A stretch of 64,000 bases of DNA from Xanthomonas hortorum (GTDB taxonomy: Bacteria > Pseudomonadota > Gammaproteobacteria > Xanthomonadales > Xanthomonadaceae). Each line of letters starts with the position of its first letter. Within the stretch, counting starts at the first letter, position 1. Shown here in pieces: positions 28,044 through 36,820 of this stretch. The notes below the pieces were generated by a model. It was not told the DNA's origin, ran no database searches, and saw nothing but the letters and a program-made list of their open reading frames with translations. The translations under genes were made by a program, and so were the position numbers. Location of the stretch: NCBI RefSeq assembly GCF_002940005.1, contig NZ_MDEF01000011.1. One strand, 5' to 3'.

Positions 28044-28939
28044 GCGAAACCTCCTCCCCCCACCGTAGCGGCAGCGTCGCCGTGATCGGCCGTCCCAATG
28101 TCGGCAAATCCACCCTGACCAATGCGCTGGTCGGTGCGAAAGTCAGCATCGTGTCCAACCGGCCGCAGACCACGCGGCATCGCTTGCTGGGCATCGCCAC
28201 CTTCCCCGAGGGGCAGCTGGCATTGGTGGATACGCCCGGATTGCATCGCGAGCAGAAGCGCGCCATGAACCGGGTGATGAATCGCGCCGCGCGCGGCTCG
28301 CTGGAAGGCGTGGATGCGGCAGTGCTGGTGATCGAGGCCGGCCGGTGGGACGAAGAAGACACGCTGGCCTTCAAGGTCCTGAGCGATTCCAAGGTGCCGG
28401 TGGTGCTGGTGGTCAACAAGGTCGACCGGCTCAAGGACAAGACCGCGCTGTTCCCGTTCCTGGCCCAGGTCAGTGAAGGTCGCACATTCGCCGCAGTGCA
28501 TCCGGTGTCGGCGCTCAAGCGCAAGGGCTTGGAAGCGCTGGTCGGCGACCTGCTCAAGCTGGTGCCCGAGGCCGAGGCGATGTTCGGCGAGGACGAGATC
28601 ACCGATCGCAGCCAGCGCTTTCTGGCTGGCGAACTGGTGCGCGAGCAGTTGATGCGCCAGCTCGGCGAAGAACTGCCGTATGCCACCACCGTGGAGATCG
28701 AGCGCTTTGCCGAAGACGGCGCATTGCTGCGCATCGGCGCGGTGATCTGGGTCGAGCGCGAAGGCCAGAAAGCGATCGTGATCGGCAAGGGCGGCACCCG
28801 CCTGAAGGAAATCGGCGGCAAGGCGCGCCTGCAGATGGAACGGCTGTTCGGCGCCAAGGTGTTCCTGGAAACCTGGGTACGCGTACGCGAGGGCTGGTCG
28901 GATGACGAAGCGGCATTGAAGGCGTTCGGGTACGAGTAA
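28040..28939 (+). CDS. era: GTPase Era
   Basis: A 299-residue ribosome-assembly GTPase that binds the 3' end of 16S rRNA. G motifs are GRPNVGKST, DTPGLHREQ and NKVDRL; the KH domain carries VIGKGGTRLKEIG near residue 255. Start is GTG at 28040, overlapping the rnc stop. A 27-bp gap containing a small GGGACC/GGTCCC hairpin separates it from recO. Confidence 0.98.
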   Translation: MSETSSPHRSGSVAVIGRPNVGKSTLTNALVGAKVSIVSNRPQTTRHRLLGIATFPEGQLALVDTPGLHREQKRAMNRVMNRAARGSLEGVDAAVLVIEAGRWDEEDTLAFKVLSDSKVPVVLVVNKVDRLKDKTALFPFLAQVSEGRTFAAVHPVSALKRKGLEALVGDLLKLVPEAEAMFGEDEITDRSQRFLAGELVREQLMRQLGEELPYATTVEIERFAEDGALLRIGAVIWVEREGQKAIVIGKGGTRLKEIGGKARLQMERLFGAKVFLETWVRVREGWSDDEAALKAFGYE

Positions 28940-28966
28940 GGCCGGGACCCGGTCCCGCCTGCCGCC

Positions 28967-29689
28967 ATGCTGATCGACAACGAACGCGGTTTCGTCTTGC
29001 ATGTGCGCCCCTGGCGCGAGACCAGTCTGCTGGTGGAAGTGCTCACCGAGCAGCAGGGGCGGGTGGGGCTGCTGGCGCGTGGTGTGCACGCGCCGCGCAA
29101 ACAGGCCTTGCGCGCCGCATTGCAGCCCTTGCAATTGATCCAGTTCACGGCAATGCAGCGCGGCGAGCTTGCGCAACTGCGCCAGGCCGAGGCCTTGGAC
29201 ACTGCGCCGCGCCTGGCCGGCGAAACCATGTTGGCCGGTTTCTATATCAGCGAGTTGCTGCTGCGGCTGGCCCCACGCAACGACCCGGTGCCCGAGCTGT
29301 TCGATTGCTATGCGCGGGCGCGTGCGCATCTGGCCTCCAACCTGCCGTTGGCCTGGGGCTTGCGCCAGTTCGAGCGCGATGTGCTCGATGGGCTCGGGTT
29401 TGCCTTCGATCTGCAACACGACAACGATGGCCAACCAATCGACCCGGCGGCACGTTACCGCCTCGATCCGCAGGAAGGCGCCTTGCGCGTGTTGAGCGAG
29501 CGGCTGGCGCAGGACCGGCGCGAGACCGTGACCGGCGCGGCGCTATTGGCGCTGGGCGAAGACGTCATGCCGGCGGCCGACGACATGCCGGGGTTGCGCC
29601 GCAGCATGCGTTGCGTGCTGTTGCATCATCTAGGCGGGCGAGGTTTGAAGTCCTGGGAAATGCTCGAGGATCTGGCGCGCCGGCGCTGA
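28967..29689 (+). CDS. recO: DNA repair protein RecO
   Basis: A 240-residue recombination mediator that helps load RecA on SSB-coated DNA. The N-terminal OB fold (VLHVRPWRETSLLVEVLTE) and the helical domain with GFYISELLLRLAPRNDPVPELF are clear. Like other gammaproteobacterial RecO proteins it lacks the four-cysteine zinc motif of some homologues. It ends the lepA-recO block; the next gene is convergent. Confidence 0.96.
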   Translation: MLIDNERGFVLHVRPWRETSLLVEVLTEQQGRVGLLARGVHAPRKQALRAALQPLQLIQFTAMQRGELAQLRQAEALDTAPRLAGETMLAGFYISELLLRLAPRNDPVPELFDCYARARAHLASNLPLAWGLRQFERDVLDGLGFAFDLQHDNDGQPIDPAARYRLDPQEGALRVLSERLAQDRRETVTGAALLALGEDVMPAADDMPGLRRSMRCVLLHHLGGRGLKSWEMLEDLARRR

Positions 29690-29803
29690 TCAGCAAGGCA
29701 GCCGCGCGCTACGCGGCTGGGCGCGTCATTCAACCGAGCTCCGTACGCACTCTCTACAACGCCGAGTCCGAGCCTGAGCGTCGCGCAGCGACAGGCGCTC
29801 AGC

Positions 29804-30526
29804 TCAGTGCAGCAACGCCGCCACCGCCGCATGAAACTGCGTCTGCGCCGTGCTCGATTGCGGGTCGCCGCGCAGTAAACGCACCGCGCCGGCAAGTCGC
29901 GCTGCGCCGACAAAGCCGCAGCTGGCCTGCAGCCGGTGCAGATGGTTGCGCAGTGCCGGCTCGTCGCTGATCTGCAGGGCCGAATCCACCGCGTCGCGCG
30001 TGCCCGGCAACTCGGCCAGGAACAATTCGCGCAGCGCATTCAGATGGTGCTGCTGACCGTTGAGCGCGCTGAGTGCGGCCGCTTCGTCCCAATCGCTGGC
30101 GGCGATGTCGACCACGCCGACCGGCGCCACGCTGTAACGGCCGCGCGCCAGTCCGCGACGCACCGCCTGCAGCAGACGTTCGGAGCTCAGCGGCTTGACC
30201 AGCATTTCCAGAAACCCCTCGGACTGCAGGCTGCGTTGCATGGTCATGGTGCCGTCGGCGGTGTGGGCGAGTGCGGGGACGTCGGGATGCAACAGGCGCA
30301 GTGCGCGCAGCAGCTCGCTGCCGGTGCCATCGGGAAGATTGACGTCGATCAACCAAAGGTCGTGACGATGTTCGCGGGCGCGGTCGAGCGCCGAAGACAG
30401 CGAATCGGCGCAATCCACCCGGGCGGGCAGGTCTTCCAGGACGGCCTGGAGAAACCCGCGGCTGATCGGGTCGTCTTCCACCAGCAAGAGTCGTGGGTGG
30501 GGTTCGTGACGTGTCGCCATATTCAT
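29804..30526 (-). CDS. Response regulator receiver-HPt protein
   Basis: A 240-residue cytoplasmic phosphotransfer protein without a DNA-binding or enzymatic output domain. The receiver (residues 11-130) has the acidic pair in LLLVEDDP, the phospho-acceptor Asp in WLIDVNLPDGTG and the conserved Lys in MLVKPLS. The C-terminal helical bundle contains NHLHRLQASCGFVGAARL, the HPt phosphohistidine motif. It probably relays phosphate from a hybrid sensor kinase to another regulator. No kinase gene is adjacent. A strong AAGGAGG site precedes the ATG. It is divergent from rlmD across 157 bp. Confidence 0.88.
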   Translation of the reverse strand: MNMATRHEPHPRLLLVEDDPISRGFLQAVLEDLPARVDCADSLSSALDRAREHRHDLWLIDVNLPDGTGSELLRALRLLHPDVPALAHTADGTMTMQRSLQSEGFLEMLVKPLSSERLLQAVRRGLARGRYSVAPVGVVDIAASDWDEAAALSALNGQQHHLNALRELFLAELPGTRDAVDSALQISDEPALRNHLHRLQASCGFVGAARLAGAVRLLRGDPQSSTAQTQFHAAVAALLH

Positions 30527-30683
30527 GCTGCCTCCTTGTCAGCGATGCCGCGTCGTGACCGCCGCGCGCAGCCGGAGTTTGCCTGTGTTTGCGGCGCGCG
30601 ACAATTGTCCCATTGCTGCAAGCGGCCTCCATCGATCGCATCTGCGACAATACGCACCCTTTTTGCCCGCAGCTCGTCGCCAC

Positions 30684-32018
30684 GTGGCCAGAACCAGAAA
30701 CCGTTTCGACCGTACCCCGTTTCAGACCGCCATCATCGACCTCAGTCACGACGGCCGCGGTGTTGCGCGCCGGGAGGGCGAGGGCGGCAAGGTCACCTTC
30801 ATCAGCGGCGCCCTGCCCGGTGAGGTGGTGCGTGCCGAACCCACCGCGCGCAGCCGGCATTTCGATGAGGCCAAGACGGTGGAGGTGCTGGAGGCATCGC
30901 CGCAACGGGTGACCCCGCGCTGTCCGCATTTCGGCGTCTGTGCCGGCTGCGTGCTGCAGCATCTGGACGAGTCGCAGCAGATCGTGGCCAAACAGCGTGT
31001 GCTGATGGATAACCTGGAGCGCATCGGCCACGTCACCCCGCAGGCGATCCTGCCGGCGTTGGTGGGCGACAACTGGGGCTACCGCCGCAAGGGGCGCTTC
31101 TCGGTGCGGCGGGTGGAAAAGAAGGATAAGACGCTGGTTGGTTTCCGCGAGCTCGATCCGCGCTTCGTGGCCGATCTGTCGGTCTGCTACACGGTGATCC
31201 CGCAGATCGGCGAGAAGATTCCGTTGCTGGCCGCGCTGGTCGAAGGCCTGGACGGCAAGCGCGACATCCCGCAGATCGAATTCATCGCCGGTGACGAGGC
31301 AGTGGTGCTGACCATCCGCCACATGCAGCCGCTCAGCGAGCGCGATCTGCAGGCGCTGACGGAATTTGCGCAAGCGCACGATTTTGCGATCTTCCTGCAG
31401 CCGGGCGGCGTGGAGAGCGTGCATCCGCTGTGGCCGCAACAGGTGCCGCTGTCGTTCCGCTCACCGCAGTGGGGCGTGGAGCTGGCGTTCCGGCCGCTGG
31501 ACTTCATCCAGGTCAACGCCTCGCTCAATCAGAAAATGATTGCGCATGCACTGGCGTTACTCGACGCCAGGCCCGAGGACCGCGTGCTGGATCTGTTCTG
31601 CGGCCTGGGCAATTTCACCCTGCCGCTGGCACGCGGCGTGCGCGAAGTGGTCGGCGTGGAAGGTGATGCCGGGCTGGTGGCGCGTGCGCGCGAGAATGCC
31701 CAGCGCAATGGGCTGGACAACGCGCAGTTTTATGCGGCCGACCTGACCCAGGATCAGCGCCATACCGCGTGGATGCGGCAGGGCTTCGACAAGCTGCTGC
31801 TGGACCCGCCACGGTCGGGTGCGTTGGAAGTGTTGCAGCAGCTGCCGTTGAAAAAGTTCGAGCGCATCGTCTACGTGAGCTGCCATCCGGGGTCGCTGGC
31901 GCGCGACGCCGGCTATCTGGTCAACGAGCAGGGCTTTACGCTCAAGGCCGCCGGCGCGATGGACATGTTTCCGCATACGGCGCACGTGGAAAGCATCGCG
32001 GTGTTCGAGCGGCGCTAG
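30684..32018 (+). CDS. rlmD: 23S rRNA (uracil(1939)-C(5))-methyltransferase
   Basis: A 444-residue SAM-dependent enzyme that makes m5U1939 in 23S rRNA. The TRAM domain is N-terminal, followed by the iron-sulfur cysteines in CPHFGVCAGCVLQH, the SAM motif VLDLFCGLGNFTLPLA and the catalytic segment YVSCHPGSLARD. The start is taken as GTG at 30684 (ARTRNRF follows), because homologues begin there and the ATG-like frame extension back to 30525 covers the promoter. TCTGCGACAATACGC at 30641-30655 is a likely -10 region. Convergent with the next gene. Confidence 0.95.
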   Translation: MARTRNRFDRTPFQTAIIDLSHDGRGVARREGEGGKVTFISGALPGEVVRAEPTARSRHFDEAKTVEVLEASPQRVTPRCPHFGVCAGCVLQHLDESQQIVAKQRVLMDNLERIGHVTPQAILPALVGDNWGYRRKGRFSVRRVEKKDKTLVGFRELDPRFVADLSVCYTVIPQIGEKIPLLAALVEGLDGKRDIPQIEFIAGDEAVVLTIRHMQPLSERDLQALTEFAQAHDFAIFLQPGGVESVHPLWPQQVPLSFRSPQWGVELAFRPLDFIQVNASLNQKMIAHALALLDARPEDRVLDLFCGLGNFTLPLARGVREVVGVEGDAGLVARARENAQRNGLDNAQFYAADLTQDQRHTAWMRQGFDKLLLDPPRSGALEVLQQLPLKKFERIVYVSCHPGSLARDAGYLVNEQGFTLKAAGAMDMFPHTAHVESIAVFERR

Positions 32019-32072
32019 GCCTTTATGTTCCGGGCGTCGGTTACCCGTCGCCGGGGCGGTGTGACGCTCTTA

Positions 32073-32136
32073 GAGTGGCTAACAAAACGTAGCGAGCGCC
32101 CGCCTCGCGGCTGCGCAGTAGTTTTGTTAGCCGCTC
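32073..32136. repeat. Inverted-repeat element between convergent genes
   Basis: GAGTGGCTAACAAAAC (32073-32088) and GTTTTGTTAGCCGCTC (32121-32136) form a 16-bp stem with one mismatch around a GC-rich loop. The stop codon of the next minus-strand gene follows the right end immediately. It can act as a two-way terminator and belongs to the same family as the ends at 16769/17386 and 50425/50562. Confidence 0.8.
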
Positions 32137-32784
32137 TTAGTCTTTCTTGTCGGCGGCGTTCTGCCACTGCCCGTCGACCAGCGCGAAGGTCATCGGCCGC
32201 GTGCCGCGTTTGCCTTCGGCTTCAACGATGACGTCGCACTCGACCACTGGCGCCTCACTGCCGAGTTTGCAGCGCTCGACACCGGAGACCTGCGCAGTAC
32301 GCGCGGCGTCTTGAATGCGCGTGCGCATCGCCGCGTCGTTCTCCTGCGCAAGCATCTGGCTGATGGCTTCGAGCAGGAGCACCTGCACGCGATCCTGAGG
32401 CGGTACCGGCGCGGCGACTTCCATTTCGTTCTCGCTGTGCTGCAACGCCCACGCGTTATCGTTCGGGACAAACCGCAGCGTCATGTGTCTTTCGCTGGGC
32501 CCGGCTTGGCCGGTGACGATGCAATCGAGCGTGTCCGGTTTGGCGTCCACAGCCGGCAGGCAGCCGGTCAACGCGGTCAAGCGCGGACGGAACATGGCGG
32601 ACATGAGCGCGTCGCCCTGCTTCTGCGGGTTGGCTGCCATGTCATCGGCGATGGCCGCATCCAGTGCCTGTTGCGCCTGGGCCAGCGAGAGCGTGGCTGC
32701 AGCAGCGCCGGCTGTGGCAGTTGCGCACACCAATGCGGCAGTGAGCGCCGCAATGTGCAGGGTGGAGTATCGGCTGACTGTCAT
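32137..32784 (-). CDS. Exported hypothetical protein
   Basis: A 215-residue protein of no recognised family. A clear Sec signal peptide runs to about residue 33 (hydrophobic HIAALTAALVCATATAGAAAA). Four cysteines (in LTGCLP, LDCIV, ERCKLG and VECDV) suggest two disulfides in the periplasm. The ATG at 32784 starts the signal peptide; the reading frame extends to 32961 but that part has no signal and no ribosome site. Its stop abuts the inverted repeat described at 32073. Divergent from the CYTH gene. Confidence 0.75.
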   Translation of the reverse strand: MTVSRYSTLHIAALTAALVCATATAGAAAATLSLAQAQQALDAAIADDMAANPQKQGDALMSAMFRPRLTALTGCLPAVDAKPDTLDCIVTGQAGPSERHMTLRFVPNDNAWALQHSENEMEVAAPVPPQDRVQVLLLEAISQMLAQENDAAMRTRIQDAARTAQVSGVERCKLGSEAPVVECDVIVEAEGKRGTRPMTFALVDGQWQNAADKKD

Positions 32785-32879
32785 GGCGTTCTGTCCTTGA
32801 ATGAGAGGGGGCGGAGTGTAGAGGTCGCGAGACTGTGTCGGCCAGGCATTTTTCTGCAGGTCCCGCCATACTTGTGGAC

Positions 32880-33404
32880 ATGGGCATTGAAATCGAACGC
32901 AAGTTTCTCGTGACCGGCGACGGTTGGCGTAGCGCCGCGCATGCGGTGATCCCGATGGCACAGGGCTATATCAACGACCAGGCAGCGATGCGCAGTGGCG
33001 CGCAGAACGCATCAGTGCGTGTGCGCATCCAGGGCGAGAGCGCATTTCTCAATTTGAAATCGCGGCAGGTGGGGCATACGCGACAGGAGTTCGACTACCC
33101 GATTCCGGTGGTCGATGCGCGTGCGCTGCTGGCGCTGTGTGTCGGCGGTTTGATCGACAAGCGCCGGCATCTGGTCGAGTACCGGGGTCATGTGTGGGAA
33201 GTGGACGAATTTCTCGGCGACAACGCCGGGCTGGTCGTGGCCGAGATCGAACTCGGGAGTGCCGACGAGGCGTTTGACAGGCCCGCCTGGGTCGGCGCGG
33301 AAGTCACCGACGATGTGCGCTATTACAACCTGGCGCTGGCCTCGCATCCGTTCACGCAGTGGGTGGAGAGCCGGGATTCGGGATTGGGCATTCGGGATTC
33401 GTAA
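32880..33404 (+). CDS. CYTH-domain protein (inorganic triphosphatase/adenylate cyclase-like)
   Basis: A 174-residue single-domain CYTH protein, a family that cleaves triphosphate compounds (tripolyphosphate, thiamine triphosphate) or, in a few cases, makes cAMP. The N-terminal ExExK signature is EIERK (residues 4-8), and conserved Arg/Lys/Glu positions occur along the tunnel strands (RVRIQ, LNLKSR, EYRGHVWEVDEF, VVAEIELGS). The reading frame runs into a GGGATT-type repeat: the last ten or so residues (SRDSGLGIRDS) are encoded by the repeat, which also supplies the stop. Start at 32880 follows from the motif position; an upstream in-frame ATG lies at 32835. Confidence 0.88.
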   Translation: MGIEIERKFLVTGDGWRSAAHAVIPMAQGYINDQAAMRSGAQNASVRVRIQGESAFLNLKSRQVGHTRQEFDYPIPVVDARALLALCVGGLIDKRRHLVEYRGHVWEVDEFLGDNAGLVVAEIELGSADEAFDRPAWVGAEVTDDVRYYNLALASHPFTQWVESRDSGLGIRDS

Positions 33405-33514
33405 AAGCTGAGGTGATGCGTCGGCCTGGGCTGATGCGTTGCGACTCCCCAATCCCTGCCTTGGAATTGGGCTTATGCTCTGCCAATCCCCAATGACGAA
33501 TCTCCAATCCCCGC
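33367..33514. repeat. GGGATT-type dispersed repeat between the CYTH and DsbA-like genes
   Basis: GGGATTCGGGATTGGGCATTCGGGATTCG forms the left arm, inside the CYTH 3' end; CCCCAATCCCTGCC and CCAATCCCCAATGACGAATCTCCAATCCCC form inverse units up to 3 bp before the next ATG. It thus spans the whole gap and both gene boundaries. Confidence 0.75.
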
Positions 33515-33516
33515 CC

Positions 33517-34200
33517 ATGCGCATCGATATATGGTCTGACGTTGTCTGTCCCTGGTGCTGGATCGGCAAGCGCCGTTTCGAGCAGGCGGTGGCCTCGCTT
33601 GGTGCGCAGGCACCTGCGCTGGACATCCATTACCACGCGTTTCAGCTGGACCCCGACGCCGGTCTGGAACCGACACCGTTGCGCGACGCGCTGGCGCAAA
33701 AGTTCGGCGGTGCTGCGCGCGTGGATCAGATGCTGGCCCAGACGCAGGCCACTGCGCGTGCCGAAGGTTTGCCGTTCGATTTCGGGCGTGGGCAGGTGCA
33801 GGTCAGTACATTGCGCGCGCATCGGCTGATCTGGCTGGCGAGCCGCGAGGGCGATGTCGAGGCGGTGATCGAAGCGCTGTTCCATGCGCATTTTGCCGAA
33901 GGCCACGACCTGGGCGCGACCGAAACGCTGGTGTCTGCCGGGGCCGCTGGCGGTCTGGATGAGGCGCGCGTGCGCGCGCTGTTGGATTCAGACGAAGGCA
34001 TCGTTGCCGTCGAGGCGCAATTGGCGCAGGCCACTGCGCTGGGAATCCGTGCGGTGCCCAGTTTCGTGATCGATGGACGCAGCCTGATCCAGGGCGCACA
34101 GCCGCCGGAGAGTTTTGCGCAAGCACTGTTGCAGCTGGCGGCCGAATCGGCGCCGATCGGTGGTCCCGATGCCTGCGGGCCGGACGGCTGTGCGGTGTGA
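33517..34200 (+). CDS. DsbA-family oxidoreductase (FrnE-like)
   Basis: A 227-residue thioredoxin-fold protein with the redox pair CPWC at residues 11-14 and an inserted helical domain, followed by the cis-Pro segment GIRAVPSFVID. It belongs to the FrnE/2-hydroxychromene-2-carboxylate isomerase-like branch, usually cytoplasmic, since there is no signal peptide. The C-terminus (GPDACGPDGCAV) carries two extra cysteines that might bind metal or act in redox. The ATG at 33517 is set by homology; the frame continues upstream into repeat DNA. The substrate is unknown. Confidence 0.9.
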   Translation: MRIDIWSDVVCPWCWIGKRRFEQAVASLGAQAPALDIHYHAFQLDPDAGLEPTPLRDALAQKFGGAARVDQMLAQTQATARAEGLPFDFGRGQVQVSTLRAHRLIWLASREGDVEAVIEALFHAHFAEGHDLGATETLVSAGAAGGLDEARVRALLDSDEGIVAVEAQLAQATALGIRAVPSFVIDGRSLIQGAQPPESFAQALLQLAAESAPIGGPDACGPDGCAV

Positions 34201-34239
34201 ACTGCCGGCGGCATCTTGCAACTCCCAACACTTGACGAG

Positions 34240-35250
34240 ATGACACAGCCCGCCCGCCCGAAGACGGTTGCGGTGATCGGCTCCGGATTGGCTGGGCTTG
34301 CCTGTGCGCAACGGCTGCAGGCGGCGGGATGGACGGTAACGCTGTTCGAGCAGGGCGATGCACCCGGCGGGCGCATGCGCAGTTGCGCAGGCGATGGCTG
34401 GCAGTGCGACCACGGCGCGCAGTATTTCACCGCACGCGATCGGGCGTTTGCAGCGGTAGTGGACGAGTGGATTGCGGCCGGCGTCGCGGCGACCTGGCCT
34501 GCGCGCGTGGCGAGCTGGGATGGCATCAAATTTCGTCCCTCGCAGAGCGTTGTGGCGCGCTTTGTCGGTGTGCCGGACATGGCCGCACCCGCGCGTGCGC
34601 TTGCGGCAGACCTGGATGTTCGATCAGGCACCGCTGTGCGATCTCTGCAGCGCGACGGCGACACATGGTGTCTGGCTGTGTCGGGAGACGATACGAAACA
34701 CGCCTTCGACATGGTGTTGCTGGCGGTGCCGGCGCCGGTAGCAGCTGCATTACTGGAGCACATCGCGCCCACGCTCGCGACCATTGCCGCTGGCGCAAAC
34801 ATGCAGCCGGCCTGGGCAGTAGTGTTGCACTTCGACACGCCGGTCGACCCTGGTTACGACGCCTTGTTCGTCAACGCCGGCCCCCTGCGCTGGGTGGCGC
34901 GCAACTCCGGCAAGCCTGGACGTAATGGCGCCGAAACCTGGCTGCTGCATGCCACTGCCGACTGGAGCCAAGCGCATCTTGATGCAACACCTGAAGCAGT
35001 GATCGCCACGGTGATGCCAACGTTGGCTGCGCTCGGTTTGCCATTACCGCAGTCCTGCGATGCCTATCGCTGGACTGAGGCCAGCACCGATCCGCCCTTG
35101 CAGATCGGCTGTGCCTGGGACGCGCAATTGCGTATCGGTCTGTGTGGCGACTGGTTGGCCGGCGGCAAGGTGGAAGGCGCCTGGCAAAGCGGCGTGGCAC
35201 TGGCGGAGCGTGTTCGCGCCAGCGATGCCGTACGCAGCGATCGCGATTAA
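34240..35250 (+). CDS. FAD-dependent oxidoreductase (amine oxidase/NAD(P)-binding)
   Basis: A 336-residue flavoprotein. The N-terminus holds the dinucleotide motif VIGSGLAGLACAQRL, then LFEQGDAPGGRMR and HGAQYFTARD, and near the end LCGDWLAGGKVEGAWQSG, the second FAD contact. This places it with small renalase-like, NAD(P)-binding amine oxidases. Substrate unknown. The next gene, a photolyase, starts 26 bp before its stop, so the two are likely co-translated; a role in flavin or reductant supply to the photolyase is conceivable but not shown. The ATG at 34240 is chosen over a TTG at 34216. Confidence 0.88.
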   Translation: MTQPARPKTVAVIGSGLAGLACAQRLQAAGWTVTLFEQGDAPGGRMRSCAGDGWQCDHGAQYFTARDRAFAAVVDEWIAAGVAATWPARVASWDGIKFRPSQSVVARFVGVPDMAAPARALAADLDVRSGTAVRSLQRDGDTWCLAVSGDDTKHAFDMVLLAVPAPVAAALLEHIAPTLATIAAGANMQPAWAVVLHFDTPVDPGYDALFVNAGPLRWVARNSGKPGRNGAETWLLHATADWSQAHLDATPEAVIATVMPTLAALGLPLPQSCDAYRWTEASTDPPLQIGCAWDAQLRIGLCGDWLAGGKVEGAWQSGVALAERVRASDAVRSDRD

Positions 35251-36820
35251 TGCCTTGGCACACGTAGCCGACATCAGCCCACAGGCACCCGCACATACGC
35301 TGCGCCTGATTCTGGGCGATCAACTCAATCCGCAACACAGCTGGTTCGATGCGACCGATGCGGGCGTGGTCCACGTGCTGATGGAAGTGCGCGAAGAAAC
35401 CGACTACGTGCTGCATCACGCGCAGAAGATTCTGGCGATCTTCGCGGCGATGCGCGCGTTCGCTGCGCGCTTGCGGCAGGCCGGTCATCGTGTGCGTTAC
35501 GTGGCCATCGACAACCCCAGCAATCGGCAGTCGATTCCCGCCAATCTGGGCGCGTTGATGGCGCATTACCACGCTACCCATCTGGACTATCAGGCGCCGG
35601 ACGAATGGCGGCTGGATGAAGCGTTGCGAGACTGGTGCGCGCGCCAGCCATTCGCCACACGCATGGTCGACAGCGAGCATTTTCTGAGCGAGCGCGATGA
35701 GGTGGCCGGATGCTTTCGCACGGGCAGCCAATGGCGTATGGAGGTGTTCTATCGAAAGATGCGCCGTCGCCATCGGGTCCTGCTCGATGCAGCCGGCGAG
35801 CCGGAAGGTGGGCGCTGGAACTTCGATCACGACAACCGCGCGCCATGGCCGGGCGATCCGCCGGCGCCGCAGGACTGGCGCGTAGCGCGCGATCATCGCG
35901 CGTTGTGGAGCTGCATCGAAGCGGCTGGCGTGCGCAGCTTCGGCGCACCGAACGCCGATGCCTTGCCATGGCCGCTGGATCGTGACGAAGCGTTGCAGCA
36001 CCTGGAGGCGTTCATTACGCACGCATTGCCGCACTTCGGCCGCTACGAAGATGCGATGAGCACGCGCAGCCCGCGCTTGTTCCATTCGCTGTTGTCGTTC
36101 GCGCTCAACGTCAAGCTGCTGCATCCGCGCGAGGTGATCGCGCGCGCGGAGGCGGCCTTGCATGACGGACATTCGCCGCTGGCATCGGTGGAAGGTTTCA
36201 TCCGGCAGATTCTGGGCTGGCGCGAATACGTGCGCGGGGTGTATTGGTCACAGATGCCGGGCTATGCGCAGTCCAATCAGCTGGCGCAGCATGCGCCGCT
36301 ACCGCACTGGTTCTGGGACGGGCAGATCGGGATGCGTTGCCTGGCCGATGCCATCGGCAACTCGCTGGCCAACGCGCATGCGCACCATATCCAGCGGCTG
36401 ATGGTGATCGGCAATTTCGCACTGCTGGCGGGGCTGGAGCCGCAGGCGCTGCATCGCTGGTACCTGGGCGTCTACATCGATGCGTTCGAGTGGGTGGAGT
36501 TGCCGAATACGATCGGCATGAGTCAGTTCGCCGACGGCGGCCTGCTCGGCAGCAAGCCGTATATCAGCGGCGCGGCCTATATCGACCGCATGAGCGATTA
36601 CTGCGGCGGCTGCAAGTACCAGCGCAAGGCGCGGGTGGGCGCGCAGGCCTGCCCATACAACGCGTTGTACTGGGATTTCCTGGCGCGGCAGCGCACGCTG
36701 CTGCACGCCAACGAGCGGTTGGCGATGCCGTACCGGCAGCTCGACGACATGGCGCCGGAGGTGCTGGCCCAGGTGCAGGCGCAGGCCGCGCATTGGCGGG
36801 CGAATCTTGAGGTGCTCTGA
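35225..36820 (+). CDS. Iron-sulfur (6-4) photolyase/cryptochrome, PhrB (FeS-BCP) family
   Basis: A 531-residue flavin photolyase that should repair UV (6-4) photoproducts with blue light. It is of the FeS-BCP type: Cys372, Cys460, Cys463 and Cys476 have exactly the spacing (88, 3, 13) of the four [4Fe-4S] ligands of Agrobacterium PhrB. Other family features are the N-terminal LILGDQLNPQHSWF and the FAD-domain segments REYVRGVYW and ADGGLLGSKPYISG. The family typically uses a lumazine antenna, not MTHF. The ATG at 35225 overlaps the preceding flavoprotein by 26 bp. The frame is open further upstream but overlaps that gene fully. Confidence 0.93.
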   Translation: MPYAAIAINALAHVADISPQAPAHTLRLILGDQLNPQHSWFDATDAGVVHVLMEVREETDYVLHHAQKILAIFAAMRAFAARLRQAGHRVRYVAIDNPSNRQSIPANLGALMAHYHATHLDYQAPDEWRLDEALRDWCARQPFATRMVDSEHFLSERDEVAGCFRTGSQWRMEVFYRKMRRRHRVLLDAAGEPEGGRWNFDHDNRAPWPGDPPAPQDWRVARDHRALWSCIEAAGVRSFGAPNADALPWPLDRDEALQHLEAFITHALPHFGRYEDAMSTRSPRLFHSLLSFALNVKLLHPREVIARAEAALHDGHSPLASVEGFIRQILGWREYVRGVYWSQMPGYAQSNQLAQHAPLPHWFWDGQIGMRCLADAIGNSLANAHAHHIQRLMVIGNFALLAGLEPQALHRWYLGVYIDAFEWVELPNTIGMSQFADGGLLGSKPYISGAAYIDRMSDYCGGCKYQRKARVGAQACPYNALYWDFLARQRTLLHANERLAMPYRQLDDMAPEVLAQVQAQAAHWRANLEVL

